From positions 1,364,001 to 1,428,000 of the forward strand of contig NZ_CP048279.1 of NCBI RefSeq assembly GCF_010365305.1: DNA of 64,000 bases, given 5' to 3'. The position numbers and the translations under genes were made by a program. This DNA is from Staphylococcus sp. MI 10-1553 (GTDB lineage Bacteria; Bacillota; Bacilli; Staphylococcales; Staphylococcaceae). The notes below the pieces were generated by a model, which saw only the letters and a list, made by a program, of their open reading frames with translations, was not told where the DNA came from and did no database searches. Positions 29,252 to 40,482 of this stretch are shown one piece after another. Every line of letters starts with the position of its first letter. Position 1 is the first letter of the stretch.

Positions 29252-30484
29252 ATGTCCTTAAGAGATGATGCACTGCAAATGCATAAAGAAAATCATGGCA
29301 AATTAGCCGTTAGTCCAAAAGTTAAGGTAACGAATAAAGAGGAATTAAGCTTAGCCTATTCTCCAGGTGTAGCTGAACCTTGTAAAGATATACATGAAAG
29401 ACCGAGTCGTGTTTACGATTATACAATGAAAAGTAACATGGTAGCCGTCATTTCAGATGGTACTGCTGTTCTCGGACTTGGAAATATTGGTGCTGAAGCG
29501 AGTATCCCGGTAATGGAGGGGAAAGCGGTACTGTTCAAAAGTTTCGCAGGCGTTGATGCCTTCCCATTGTCACTTGCAACTAATGATACAGAAGAAATTA
29601 TCCGTACAGTGAAACTCGTGGAACCTAACTTTGGTGGTGTCAATTTAGAGGACATTTCTGCACCGCGCTGTTTTGAAATTGAAGAACGCCTGAAAAAAGA
29701 AACGAAAATACCAGTTTTTCATGATGATCAACACGGTACTGCTATCGTAACAGTGGCAGGTTTAGTTAATGCGTTACGTATTGTTGATAAAGACTTAGCA
29801 AATATTAAAGTCGTGCTTAACGGTGCGGGTGCTGCAGGTATTGCGATTGTTAAATTACTTTATTCATACGGTGTACGTCATATGATTATGTGTGATTCTA
29901 AAGGTGCGATTTATGAAGGGCGGCCATATGGTATGAATGAAACGAAAGATACTGTAGCGAAATGGACGAATAAAGATAAAGTCGAAGGAAAACTGGTAGA
30001 TGTCATCGAAGGCGCGGATGTTTTCATCGGTGTTTCAGTAGCAGATGCACTCTCTGAAGAAATGGTACAGTCTATGAATAATGACGCCATTATTTTTGCA
30101 ATGGCGAATCCAAATCCTGAAATTACTCCAGACAAAGCTAAGCATGCAGGAGCTAAAGTTATCGGTACAGGACGTTCAGACTTTCCAAACCAAATTAATA
30201 ATGTATTGGCATTCCCAGGTATTTTCCGTGGTGCATTAGATGTGCGTGCGACACATATCAATGAAGAAATGAAACATGCAGCTGTTGAAGCGATTGCTAA
30301 CTTAATTACGGATGAAGAGCGTAACCCAGATTACGTTATTCCTGGTCCGTTCGATTATCGTGTAGCGCCGTCTGTAGCGCGAGAAGTGGCACGTGCTGCA
30401 ATGGAATCAGGAGTAGCACGTATTGAAGTCGATCCAGATGATGTATACGAGAAGACGTTATCACTCACAGATTTAAAGAAATAA
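29252..30484 (+). CDS. ytsJ: Malic enzyme (YtsJ type)
   Basis: A 410-residue malate dehydrogenase (oxaloacetate-decarboxylating) converting malate to pyruvate. Signatures are SLAYSPGVAEPC, the metal-binding FHDDQHGTAIV near residues 155-165, the Rossmann loop VVLNGAGAAGIA, and GTGRSDFPNQ. There is no phosphotransacetylase extension, so it is the short form like B. subtilis YtsJ, which prefers NADP. It lies directly before accD (44-base gap) with no terminator between. It may therefore supply pyruvate and reducing power for fatty-acid synthesis from the same transcript. Confidence 0.94.
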   Translation: MSLRDDALQMHKENHGKLAVSPKVKVTNKEELSLAYSPGVAEPCKDIHERPSRVYDYTMKSNMVAVISDGTAVLGLGNIGAEASIPVMEGKAVLFKSFAGVDAFPLSLATNDTEEIIRTVKLVEPNFGGVNLEDISAPRCFEIEERLKKETKIPVFHDDQHGTAIVTVAGLVNALRIVDKDLANIKVVLNGAGAAGIAIVKLLYSYGVRHMIMCDSKGAIYEGRPYGMNETKDTVAKWTNKDKVEGKLVDVIEGADVFIGVSVADALSEEMVQSMNNDAIIFAMANPNPEITPDKAKHAGAKVIGTGRSDFPNQINNVLAFPGIFRGALDVRATHINEEMKHAAVEAIANLITDEERNPDYVIPGPFDYRVAPSVAREVARAAMESGVARIEVDPDDVYEKTLSLTDLKK

Positions 30485-30528
30485 CACAAACTTGATTGAT
30501 AGCCGATGGAAAAGTGGAGGTAATAAAG

Positions 30529-31389
30529 ATGTTTAAAGACTTTTTTAACCGTAATTCTAAAAAGAAAAAATATGTTACGGTTCAAGATTCGAAACAAAAT
30601 GAAGTTCCTGAAGGCATAATGACAAAATGTCCAAACTGTAAAAAAATTATGTACACAAAAGAGCTCACTGAGAATTTAAATGTATGTTTTAATTGTGATC
30701 ATCATATTCAATTATCAGCTTATGGTCGTATTGAAGCAATTGCCGATAATGGAACTTTTGAAGAATTTGATAAAGGGATGACCTCTGCAAATCCATTAAA
30801 CTTTCCTGGCTATGAAGAAAAGGTTGAAAAAGACCAAGAAAAAACAGGATTAAATGAAGCAATCGTCACAGGAACTGCAGAACTCAATGGCATTAAGTTT
30901 GGTATTGGCGTCATGGACCCAAGATTTAGAATGGGAAGTATGGGTTCCGTAGTGGGTGAAAAAATTTGTCGTATTGTCGATTATTGTACAGAAGAGCGAC
31001 TCCCGTTCGTCTTATTTACAGCATCAGGCGGGGCACGTATGCAAGAAGGAATCATTTCTCTCATGCAGATGGCTAAAACAAGTGTATCGTTAGAAAGACA
31101 TTCTGATGCGGGTCTGTTATTCATTTCCTATATGACGCATCCGACAACAGGTGGCGTATCTGCAAGTTTTGCATCAGTAGGAGATATCAACTTGGCAGAA
31201 CCGAAAGCCTTAATAGGATTTGCAGGACGACGTGTCATCGAGCAGACAATTAATGAAAAATTACCTGATGATTTCCAAACGGCTGAATTTTTATTAGAAC
31301 ATGGTCAGCTCGACAAAGTTGTGCATCGTAGTGAAATGAAGAAAACGTTAGCGACGTTATTTGATATGCATCGTGAGGTGGAAAAGTAA
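30529..31389 (+). CDS. accD: Acetyl-CoA carboxylase carboxyltransferase subunit beta
   Basis: A 286-residue subunit of the carboxyltransferase that makes malonyl-CoA. An N-terminal four-cysteine zinc ribbon is visible (CPNCKK and CFNCDHH), followed by the crotonase-fold domain with [10 protein letters not shown] and [12 protein letters not shown] oxyanion and CoA-binding motifs. ATG 30529 is chosen because GTGGAGG lies 7 bases upstream. Its TAA shares a base with the accA ATG, so the two subunits are translated in step. Confidence 0.97.
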   Translation: MFKDFFNRNSKKKKYVTVQDSKQNEVPEGIMTKCPNCKKIMYTKELTENLNVCFNCDHHIQLSAYGRIEAIADNGTFEEFDKGMTSANPLNFPGYEEKVEKDQEKTGLNEAIVTGTAELNGIKFGIGVMDPRFRMGSMGSVVGEKICRIVDYCTEERLPFVLFTASGGARMQEGIISLMQMAKTSVSLERHSDAGLLFISYMTHPTTGGVSASFASVGDINLAEPKALIGFAGRRVIEQTINEKLPDDFQTAEFLLEHGQLDKVVHRSEMKKTLATLFDMHREVEK

Positions 31390-32333
31390 TGCTTGATTTT
31401 GAAAAACCGATTCAAGATATACAAACTAAAATTGAATCATTGAAAGAAACGCAAGCGAAAAATGATGTCGATTTGTCAGATGAAATCGAAATACTTGAAG
31501 CCGCATTGCAAACAGAAAAAGAGAAAATTTACACTTCCTTAAAACCGTGGGATCGTGTTCAAATAGCAAGATTACCTGAAAGACCAACTGTGCTAGACTA
31601 TATTCCATACATTTTTGATGATTTTATCGAATTACATGGCGATCGTAACTTTAGAGATGATCCTGCAATTGTAGGGGGATTAGCGTATTTCAATGGTCAA
31701 CCTGTGACAGTGATTGGCCAACAACGCGGTAAAGATACGAAAGATAATATTTACCGTAACTTCGGTATGGCGCATCCTGAAGGTTATCGTAAAGCGTTAA
31801 GATTGATGAAAGAAGCTGAGAAGTTTAACCGTCCTATTTTTACGTTCATTGATACGAAAGGAGCGTATCCAGGTAAAGCTGCCGAAGAACGTGGTCAAAG
31901 TGAGTCGATTGCACGTAATCTCGTTTCAATGGCAGGTTTAACAGTGCCTGTCATTTCAATTGTTATCGGTGAAGGTGGAAGCGGTGGCGCATTAGGCCTT
32001 GGTGTGAGCAATCGTTTATTGATGTTAGAAAACAGTACATATTCTGTCATTTCACCAGAAGGCGCTGCTGGTATTTTATGGAAAGACAGTTCTCTTGCTA
32101 AAATTGCTGCAGAAACGATGAAAATTACGGCTTATGATTTACTAGAATTGAACATTATTGACGAAGTGGTGAAAGAGCCTTTAGGTGGTGCGCATCACGA
32201 CGTTGAGATGTTAGCGAAACGCATTAAGCAAAAGTTTACAAAGCATTTAGCATCGTTTGAACATATGACACCTGCTGATATTAAAGAAGATCGTTTTGAA
32301 AAATTTCGTAATATCGGTGCGTTTGTTGAATAA
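31389..32333 (+). CDS. accA: Acetyl-CoA carboxylase carboxyltransferase subunit alpha
   Basis: A 314-residue partner of AccD. It starts with a coiled-coil N-terminal segment (about residues 1-55) and then shows [32 protein letters not shown] loops ([20 protein letters not shown]), and [12 protein letters not shown]. The start overlaps the accD stop by one base. A strong terminator lies just after it. Confidence 0.97.
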   Translation: MLDFEKPIQDIQTKIESLKETQAKNDVDLSDEIEILEAALQTEKEKIYTSLKPWDRVQIARLPERPTVLDYIPYIFDDFIELHGDRNFRDDPAIVGGLAYFNGQPVTVIGQQRGKDTKDNIYRNFGMAHPEGYRKALRLMKEAEKFNRPIFTFIDTKGAYPGKAAEERGQSESIARNLVSMAGLTVPVISIVIGEGGSGGALGLGVSNRLLMLENSTYSVISPEGAAGILWKDSSLAKIAAETMKITAYDLLELNIIDEVVKEPLGGAHHDVEMLAKRIKQKFTKHLASFEHMTPADIKEDRFEKFRNIGAFVE

Positions 32334-32341
32334 GTGTGCGT

Positions 32342-32392
32342 AAAAAGCATAGTATGAAGTCTTTGAATAATGAGGCTTCATACTATTTTTTT
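32342..32392 (+). terminator. accDA terminator
   Basis: AGTATGAAG pairs with CTTCATACT, followed by ATTTTTTT. Confidence 0.92.
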
Positions 32393-33870
<1,478 letters not shown>

Positions 33871-33888
33871 TTATAGGAGGCATTTCCA

Positions 33889-35649
33889 ATGAAAAAAACT
33901 AAAATCGTTTGTACGATTGGACCAGCATCAGAATCAGAAGATATGTTAGAAAAGTTAATGAAAGCAGGTATGAACGTTGCGCGATTAAACTTTTCACATG
34001 GCTCACATGATGAACATGCAGCACGTATTCGTTCAATTCGTAAAATAGCGAAAAAGTTAGAGAAAAATATTGGTATTTTACTTGATACTAAAGGACCTGA
34101 AATCCGTACACATGACATGAAAGATGGCATCATTACACTTGAAAAAGGATCACATGTCATCGTGAGCATGCAGGAAGTTGAAGGTACAGCGGAAAAGTTC
34201 TCTGTCACATATGAAAACTTAATTAACGATGTTGAGGTCGGTTCATTTATTTTATTAGATGATGGATTGATTGAATTAGAAGTAGAATCTATTGATCATG
34301 AAGCAGGCGAAGTTCACTGTAAAATTTTAAATACGGGAGAACTTAAAAATAAAAAAGGAGTCAACTTACCGGGTGTACGTGTCAACTTACCGGGTATTAC
34401 AGATAAAGATGCGCAAGATATTCGTTTTGGTATCGAACAAGACGTTGACTTCATTGCGGCAAGTTTCGTTCGTCGTGCAAGTGACGTTTTAGAAATCCGT
34501 AAAATTTTAGAAGAAGTGGGCAACCGTACAATTAGCATTATCCCTAAAATCGAAAACCAAGAAGGTATCGATAATATTGAGGAAATTCTTGAAGTTTCTG
34601 ATGGCTTAATGGTAGCCAGAGGGGATATGGGTGTTGAAATTCCACCAGAAGCAGTGCCGATTGTACAAAAAGATTTAATCCGTAAATGTAATAAGCTTGG
34701 AAAACCAGTTATTACTGCAACACAAATGTTAGACTCAATGCAACGTAATCCTCGTGCGACACGTGCAGAAGCGTCTGACGTAGCTAACGCAATTTACGAT
34801 GGTACAGATGCAGTCATGCTTTCAGGTGAAACTGCAGCAGGGGCTTATCCAGAAGAAGCGGTTAAAGCAATGCATGATATCGCAGTAGCTGCAGAACAAG
34901 CTCAAAACTATAAACAACTGTTATCAGATCGTACAAAACTTGTTGAAACATCACTAGTAAACGCAATTGGTGTATCTGCTGCACACACAGCTTTAAACCT
35001 AAGTGTTAAAGCGATTGTGGCTGCAACAGAAAGTGGTAAAACTGCACGTACCATTTCTAAATACAGACCCAAATCTGATATTATCGCAGTGACACCATTC
35101 GAAACAACTGCGCGTCAATGTACACTTGTATGGGGTGTTTACCCAGTCGTTCGTGAAGGTAACTTTACTACAGACGAATTATTGAACAATTCTGTAGCAA
35201 CAGCAATCGAAAGCGAACGTGTTGAAAACGGTGATTTACTCATTATCATTGCAGGTGTACCAACAGGTGAGTCTGGTACAACAAACTTAATGAAATTACA
35301 TCTTGTTGGTGAAGACTTAGCAAGTGGTCAAGGAATTGGTCGTAACTCTGCAGTAGGTCGTACAGTCGTTGTGAACAATGGTTCTGAATTAAAAGGCCGC
35401 GACTTAGATCAAGCAGTTATTGTGACACCATCGATTGATGAGAGCATTACCCCATATTTAGATCAGGCTGTTGCTTTAGTTACTGAAGAAGCTGGTTTAA
35501 CTTCTTCAAGTGCTATTATTGGACTTGAAAAAGGTATTCCAACTGTTGTAGGCGTCAACAACGTCGTCAATACAATTCCTGATAATGCATTAGTTACAGT
35601 AGATGCGACACAAGGTAAAGTTTATGAAGGTTATGCGAACGTGCTATAA
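33889..35649 (+). CDS. pyk: Pyruvate kinase with C-terminal PEP-utiliser-like domain
   Basis: A 586-residue pyruvate kinase. The barrel core carries TIGPASES, the DTKGPEIRT loop, the substrate-binding [11 protein letters not shown] with the catalytic Lys, and [11 protein letters not shown]. An extra domain of about 110 residues at the C-terminus resembles the phosphohistidine domain of PEP synthase. It is typical of Bacillus and Staphylococcus pyruvate kinases and influences allostery. A strong SD (ATAGGAGG) precedes ATG 33889, and a terminator follows. Confidence 0.98.
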   Translation: MKKTKIVCTIGPASESEDMLEKLMKAGMNVARLNFSHGSHDEHAARIRSIRKIAKKLEKNIGILLDTKGPEIRTHDMKDGIITLEKGSHVIVSMQEVEGTAEKFSVTYENLINDVEVGSFILLDDGLIELEVESIDHEAGEVHCKILNTGELKNKKGVNLPGVRVNLPGITDKDAQDIRFGIEQDVDFIAASFVRRASDVLEIRKILEEVGNRTISIIPKIENQEGIDNIEEILEVSDGLMVARGDMGVEIPPEAVPIVQKDLIRKCNKLGKPVITATQMLDSMQRNPRATRAEASDVANAIYDGTDAVMLSGETAAGAYPEEAVKAMHDIAVAAEQAQNYKQLLSDRTKLVETSLVNAIGVSAAHTALNLSVKAIVAATESGKTARTISKYRPKSDIIAVTPFETTARQCTLVWGVYPVVREGNFTTDELLNNSVATAIESERVENGDLLIIIAGVPTGESGTTNLMKLHLVGEDLASGQGIGRNSAVGRTVVVNNGSELKGRDLDQAVIVTPSIDESITPYLDQAVALVTEEAGLTSSSAIIGLEKGIPTVVGVNNVVNTIPDNALVTVDATQGKVYEGYANVL

Positions 35650-35680
35650 TTTTTAAATAGATGATACTGTATTAATTTTA

Positions 35681-35722
35681 AAAAGGTTGGTAAGGTGAAT
35701 ACGCCTTATCAACCCTTTTTTT
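35681..35722 (+). terminator. pfkA-pyk terminator
   Basis: GGTTGGTAAGG pairs with CCTTATCAACC, followed by a T run. Confidence 0.92.
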
Positions 35723-35901
35723 AAACTGTTATGTGAAAACCCTTTCTGTATCACATGTACGACTTCGGGTGCAAAAAGAGTTTAATTACACTTAAATTAA
35801 TATTTCTACAAATATACTCTGTCATCAAATCTTTTTATTATTAATGATAATGAATGCAAATGATGATGTGTTTTTTCTAAGACTAGTGATGAAAACATAA
35901 C

Positions 35902-35915
35902 AGAAAACGCTTTAT
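35902..35915 (+). promoter_or_regulatory. Candidate CcpA cre site upstream of citZ
   Basis: AGAAAACGCTTTAT keeps the GAAAACGCTTT core of cre elements. Carbon catabolite repression of citZ is established in Firmicutes. The site lies about 95 bases before the -35. Confidence 0.45.
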
Positions 35916-35970
35916 ATCAGTGTTTTAGAAATTAATGAAATCATTTTAACCGAATTATTATAAGATTATT

Positions 35971-35984
35971 CTGACATATGTCAG
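35971..35984 (+). promoter_or_regulatory. Perfect palindromic operator candidate at citZ
   Basis: CTGACATATGTCAG is a perfect 14-bp palindrome placed 11 bases upstream of the citZ -35. It suits a dimeric regulator; which one is not evident. Confidence 0.5.
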
Positions 35985-35995
35985 TTCTTAAAAAG

Positions 35996-36024
35996 TTCAC
36001 AAAACGTATCATATTGGCTATAAT
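35996..36024 (+). promoter_or_regulatory. citZ promoter
   Basis: TTCACA and TATAAT with a 17-base spacer, 52 bases before the start codon. Confidence 0.7.
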
Positions 36025-36076
36025 AGTTATTGAAAGCCATTACAAAGAACGAATATAAAGTAAAGGGGAATTTCAT

Positions 36077-37195
36077 ATGGCAGAATTAATGAGAGGTTTA
36101 GAAGGGGTAATCGCAACTGAAACAAAAATCAGTTCAATTATCGATAGCCAACTCACATATGCGGGATACGATATCGATGATTTAACTGAAAATGCACAAT
36201 TTGAAGAGATTGTTTTCTTATTGTGGAAATATCGATTACCGACGAAACAAGAATTATCTGAATTAAAAGAAAAATTATTTGAGTACATGACTTTAAATCC
36301 GAGAATGTATAGTCATTTTGAAGAATATACCATTGATAAAGTACATCCTATGACGGCGTTACGTACATCGGTTTCTTATTTAGCGCACTTTGATGAAAAT
36401 GCCGATGATAACGATGAAGAAGCATTACAAGAGCGTGCGATTCGTATTCAAGCAAAAATCGCATCACTCGTCGCTTCGTTTGCAAGAGTAAGAGAAGGGA
36501 AAGAACCGGTTAAGCCTGATCCTTCTTTAAGCTATGCAGCGAATTTCTTATACATGCTTAGAGGGGAAAAACCGACTGATGTAGAGGTAGAAGGTTTTAA
36601 TAAAGCATTGATTTTACATGCTGATCACGAATTAAATGCATCAGCGTTTACAGCGCGTTGTGCCGTGTCATCATTATCAGATATGTATTCAGGTGTCACA
36701 GCTGCAGTATCATCATTAAAAGGACCGTTACATGGTGGTGCAAACGAACGCGTAATCCAAATGTTGACTGAAATTGGTTCAGTGGACAACGTTGAAGACT
36801 ACTTACAAAAAGCATTTGCAAATAAAGATAAAGTAATGGGCTTCGGTCACCGCGTTTATAAAAATGGTGATCCACGTGCGAAATACTTGAAAGAAATGAG
36901 CCAAAAAATCACTAACGAAACTGGACAAAGTGAATTGTTCGATGTTTCTGTTAAAATAGCAGAAATCATGAAAGAAGAAAAAGGATTATTGCCTAACGTT
37001 GACTTTTACAGTGCGACAGTTTATCACAGCATGGGCATTGATCATGATCTCTTTACACCAATTTTTGCAGTAAGTCGTACATCTGGTTGGACTGCGCACA
37101 TTTTAGAACAATTAAGAGATAACAGAATTATGCGTCCTCGTGCAACATATATCGGTGATGTTAACCGTAAATATGTGCCAATTGAAGAGCGCTAA
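36077..37195 (+). CDS. citZ: Citrate synthase
   Basis: A 372-residue type I-like citrate synthase forming citrate from oxaloacetate and acetyl-CoA. The catalytic and binding residues are in LILHADHELNAS (His), GPLHGGANE (His) and MGFGHRVYKNGDPR, with a later catalytic Asp in PNVDFYSATVY. AAAGGGG precedes ATG 36077. It is followed by icd after 45 bases with no terminator, so both are one transcript. Confidence 0.97.
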   Translation: MAELMRGLEGVIATETKISSIIDSQLTYAGYDIDDLTENAQFEEIVFLLWKYRLPTKQELSELKEKLFEYMTLNPRMYSHFEEYTIDKVHPMTALRTSVSYLAHFDENADDNDEEALQERAIRIQAKIASLVASFARVREGKEPVKPDPSLSYAANFLYMLRGEKPTDVEVEGFNKALILHADHELNASAFTARCAVSSLSDMYSGVTAAVSSLKGPLHGGANERVIQMLTEIGSVDNVEDYLQKAFANKDKVMGFGHRVYKNGDPRAKYLKEMSQKITNETGQSELFDVSVKIAEIMKEEKGLLPNVDFYSATVYHSMGIDHDLFTPIFAVSRTSGWTAHILEQLRDNRIMRPRATYIGDVNRKYVPIEER

Positions 37196-37240
37196 TTAAG
37201 TCTATATATCATAAAGTTTCAAAATTCGGAGGTATTAAAC

Positions 37241-38503
37241 ATGAGTGAAAAGATCGTAAAAACGGACAGCGGGTTACAAGTCCCAAATCAACCAATCGTA
37301 CCATTTATTATCGGTGACGGTATCGGGCCAGATATTTGGAAAGCAGCAAGTCGCGTCATTGATGCTGCCGTAGAAAAAGCTTATGCCGGTGAGAAAAAAA
37401 TTGATTGGAAAGAAGTGTTAGCGGGTCAAAAAGCTTATGACCAAACGGGTGAATGGTTACCAACAGCAACATTAGATACAATTAAAGAATATTTAATTGC
37501 TATTAAAGGACCATTAACAACGCCAATCGGTGGCGGTATCCGTTCATTAAACGTAGCCTTACGTCAAGAATTAGACTTATTTAACTGTTTACGTCCAGTA
37601 CGTTGGTTCAAAGGTGTACCTTCACCAGTGAAACATCCAGAACAAACGGATATGGTCATCTTCCGTGAAAATACTGAAGATATTTACGCGGGTATCGAAT
37701 TTAAAGAAGGTAGCGAAGAAGTTAAAAAAGTAATTGATTTCTTACAAAATGAAATGGGTGCTAAAAATATTCGCTTCCCTGAAACTTCAGGTATCGGTAT
37801 TAAGCCAGTGTCTAAAGAAGGTACAGAGCGTTTAGTACGTGCAGCCATTCAATATGCAATCGATAACAATCGTAAATCAGTGACACTTGTGCATAAAGGT
37901 AACATTATGAAGTTTACTGAAGGTGCATTCAAACAATGGGGTTATGATTTAGCTGAAAATGAATTCGGTAATCAAGTGTTCACATGGCAACAATATGATC
38001 GTCTTGTTGAAGAAAAAGGGAAAGACGAAGCGAACAAAATTCAAGATCAAGCTGAAAAAGATGGCAAAATCATTATTAAAGATTCTATTGCAGACATTTT
38101 CTTACAACAAATTTTAACACGTCCAGCTGATCATGATGTTGTTGCGACAATGAACCTTAACGGTGACTATATTTCTGATGCATTAGCAGCTCAAGTAGGC
38201 GGTATCGGTATTGCACCAGGTGCGAATATCAATTCTGAAACAGGTCACGCGATTTTTGAAGCGACTCACGGTACAGCTCCGAAATATGCTGATTTAGATA
38301 AAGTGAATCCTTCATCAGTCTTGCTTTCAGGTGTCATGTTGTTAGAACACATCGGCTGGCAAGAAGCAGCGGATTTAATTACAAATTCTGTTGAAAAAAC
38401 GATTGCTTCAAAAGTTGTAACGTATGACTTTGCACGTTTAATGGAAGGTGCAACTGAAGTAAAAACATCTGAATTTGCAGATGAATTGATTAAAAATTTA
38501 TAA
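37241..38503 (+). CDS. icd: NADP-dependent isocitrate dehydrogenase
   Basis: A 420-residue enzyme converting isocitrate to 2-oxoglutarate. The N-terminal [12 protein letters not shown] motif, the substrate site [26 protein letters not shown], and the cofactor segment [12 protein letters not shown] are present. The Lys and Tyr residues typical of NADP use are in place. CGGAGG lies 9 bases before ATG 37241. No clear terminator was seen directly after it; the long repeat-rich gap begins instead. Confidence 0.97.
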   Translation: MSEKIVKTDSGLQVPNQPIVPFIIGDGIGPDIWKAASRVIDAAVEKAYAGEKKIDWKEVLAGQKAYDQTGEWLPTATLDTIKEYLIAIKGPLTTPIGGGIRSLNVALRQELDLFNCLRPVRWFKGVPSPVKHPEQTDMVIFRENTEDIYAGIEFKEGSEEVKKVIDFLQNEMGAKNIRFPETSGIGIKPVSKEGTERLVRAAIQYAIDNNRKSVTLVHKGNIMKFTEGAFKQWGYDLAENEFGNQVFTWQQYDRLVEEKGKDEANKIQDQAEKDGKIIIKDSIADIFLQQILTRPADHDVVATMNLNGDYISDALAAQVGGIGIAPGANINSETGHAIFEATHGTAPKYADLDKVNPSSVLLSGVMLLEHIGWQEAADLITNSVEKTIASKVVTYDFARLMEGATEVKTSEFADELIKNL

Positions 38504-38507
38504 TGAG

Positions 38508-38577
38508 ATGATTCGAAGGCGATCGGACATAAAATTTTTGATGCTATTGGTGTAGTATTTTGTTTAACTTGCCCTCT
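38508..38577 (+). repeat. Interspersed repeat R2, copy 2
   Basis: Matches the minus-strand sequence of 17590-17672 in order: ATTCGAA, GACATAAAATTTTTGATG, CTATT, TTTAACTTGCC, CCCTGC. The part GACATAAAATTTTTGATG recurs inverted and degraded at 38936-38958. Confidence 0.75.
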
Positions 38578-38608
38578 CCCTGCGATTTGTGTTATTGATT
38601 GTCATTAT

Positions 38609-38873
38609 GGCTTCGCGTTTCCTAGGGGGTAGCCCTTCAACTAACGCTTGATTAAACTGTTACATTTGTTGAGGCGTTAGTGGATTTTGGGAGCAGTACA
38701 GAAATCTCATGTGTCACAAAGATTTCGTAGTACTGCCCCCGCAAGGCTGACTAGACTTCTCAAAAGCATGCCCATTGAGAAGTAAGACAGCTACTGCGAT
38801 AAACAGCAACCACTATTAAAGTAAAGAAGTGACTGTTAGCAGGATGCACTCATTTCCCTCAGGAGTGTCAGCC
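38609..38873 (+). repeat. Interspersed structured repeat R1, copy B
   Basis: Parallel to 22310-22572 in length and layout. Inverted ends are GGCTTCGCGTTTCCTAGGG and CCCTCAGGAGTGTCAGCC. Hairpin 1 is CTAACGC/GCGTTAG (38641-38680); hairpin 2 is GGGAGCAGTACAGAAATCT with AGATTTCGTAGTACTGCCCC (38689-38740). The segment 38689-38766 is nearly identical to copy A. Confidence 0.85.
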
Positions 38874-39231
38874 TTCTGGGCAATCTTACATCAAACACAG
38901 GAAAACTGAGGGAAAGTTTATGAAATCAAGAAAGTCAATAGCATCAATTTTTGTGTCTAATACATCCTTATTTCCGACTGTTTTATCATCATTAATGAAT
39001 CATAAATCCATGAATAGTAGAGGCTGGGAAAACTTAATGTCCCGGTCTCTTCCTACGTTTAACAAACATTTATGAAATTTAATAGTTAGTACTAAACTTG
39101 GTTAAAATCTTTAATTGAGAGCTGAACTCAAAAATTCCTCTTTAGTACTTCGATGTTTTGATATAAGGTTGCCAAATGAATGGGAATCTTAAGGGATTAA
39201 ACAATAGATTATATTTGATTTCTAATGTTTA

Positions 39232-39515
39232 AATAGTTGCTACTGTTTATCGCAACTTTCTATGACTGAAACGCCATCAAGTTTCTTTGTTCTTTCTATG
39301 ATATAATTAATATATAAAACAAGAATATTCGGACTGAAAGTTTTGACACTTTATATTTTCTTAATTTCAAAAGTTTCCCTGCATTGATTCGCAGTATTTC
39401 ATATTCATTTGCTAAAATGGGCGAGACCTCCTAGGGATTAGACGCAGTTGAAAATCCGACAACGCCACACCTATGTAACAGTTAAATCAAGCGTTGGCTA
39501 GTTGAGACCAGTCGC
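39232..39515 (-). repeat. Repeat R1, scrambled and deleted fragments (copy C)
   Basis: On the minus strand 39515-39418 gives hairpin 1 (CAACGC/GCGTTG with loop TTGATTTAACTGTTACAT) joined directly to an end piece CCCTAGGAGGTCTCGCC. At 39232-39270 the piece GCGATAAACAGTAGCAACTATT recurs. Hairpin 2 is missing. Confidence 0.6.
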
Positions 39516-39742
39516 TGAGAAAGCAAGATCATGATAGCAATTGTGACGTTTAGAACGGTTATCCATGTGGACAAAAATCTTTTTGAGAATGATGGGAATC
39601 GATTTTATAGCCTTTTTAGCTAAGCGTGACTAAATAAATGTAACAATCAAATTCAAACACGTCTCTTTTTTGATTTTTTAAGAGAAAGTTAAGTTATTGT
39701 AAAGATGCTAAATGATATATTATTTTTAAGACTATTTTAAGG

Positions 39743-39748
39743 TATAAT
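39743..39748 (+). promoter_or_regulatory. phoP -10 element
   Basis: TATAAT 30 bases before the phoP start; no good -35, which would fit an activator-dependent promoter. A Pho-box could not be assigned with confidence. Confidence 0.45.
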
Positions 39749-39777
39749 GAACTTAATTATAATAAGGAGGTACATAT

Positions 39778-40482
39778 ATGACTCAAAGAGTGCTTGTCGT
39801 TGATGACGAACAATCCATTGTCACTTTGTTAAAATACAACCTCGAACAATCAGGTTATGTTGTTGAGGTGGCTCAAGATGGAGAGGAAGCATTACAAAAA
39901 GAAAAAGAAACGAAACCAGACTTGATTGTATTGGATGTGATGTTACCGAAAAAGGATGGTATCGAAGTATGTAAAACGATTCGCTCAGATAAAAACCAAG
40001 TACCTATTTTAATGTTAACTGCAAAAGATGATGAATTTGATCGTGTGCTTGGTTTAGAGCTAGGCGCTGACGATTATATGACTAAGCCTTTTTCGCCGAG
40101 AGAAGTTGTTGCGCGTGTCAAGGCCATTCTTCGCCGCTCATCATTAGTCAATCATGTTCGCCAAGTAGAAGATGATGAAGATATTGTCATTGGCAGTATT
40201 CGGATTCGTCCTGACTTTTTTGAAGTATACCGTAATGATGAGTTGTTAGAGTTAACGCCTAAAGAATTTGAGTTGTTACTTTACTTAGTTGAACGTCAAG
40301 GTCGTGTCATTACGCGTGAACATATGTTAAATTCAGTTTGGAACTATGAATTTGCAGGTGATTCTCGAATTGTAGATGTACATATTAGTCATTTGCGAGA
40401 TAAGCTAGAAGAAAATCCAAAACAACCTCAGTTTATTAAAACAGTTCGCGGTTTAGGATACAAATTGGAGCGTCCTAAATAA
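39778..40482 (+). CDS. phoP: Phosphate response regulator PhoP
   Basis: A 234-residue OmpR-family response regulator. The receiver domain has the acidic pair D9-D10, the phospho-acceptor D53 in VLDVMLP, and the switch Thr and Lys in LTAKDD and MTKPF. The winged-helix DNA-binding domain starts near residue 135 and ends VRGLGYKLE. Its position beside icd and before a PAS-containing kinase and polA matches staphylococcal PhoP rather than WalR. AAGGAGG sets ATG 39778. Confidence 0.93.
   Translation: MTQRVLVVDDEQSIVTLLKYNLEQSGYVVEVAQDGEEALQKEKETKPDLIVLDVMLPKKDGIEVCKTIRSDKNQVPILMLTAKDDEFDRVLGLELGADDYMTKPFSPREVVARVKAILRRSSLVNHVRQVEDDEDIVIGSIRIRPDFFEVYRNDELLELTPKEFELLLYLVERQGRVITREHMLNSVWNYEFAGDSRIVDVHISHLRDKLEENPKQPQFIKTVRGLGYKLERPK

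Larger units (their letters stand above)
38504..39777. other. Repeat-rich 1.27-kb gene-free region
   Basis: No supported gene between icd and phoP. It holds repeat R2 (38508-38577), repeat R1 copy B (38609-38873), a second inverted R2 piece (38936-38958) and a short GAGGCTGGGA...TGTCCCGGTCTC hairpin (39021-39051) of a kind common in staphylococcal intergenic DNA. Minus-strand R1 fragments (39232-39515) and the phoP promoter region follow. Short open frames here are fragmented and lack ribosome sites. Confidence 0.7.

Noticed and set aside
35836..35856. Fur/Per-box-like ATTATTAATGATAAT
   Set aside because: The two halves are only partly symmetric, and AT-rich DNA gives such matches often; it is far from any start.
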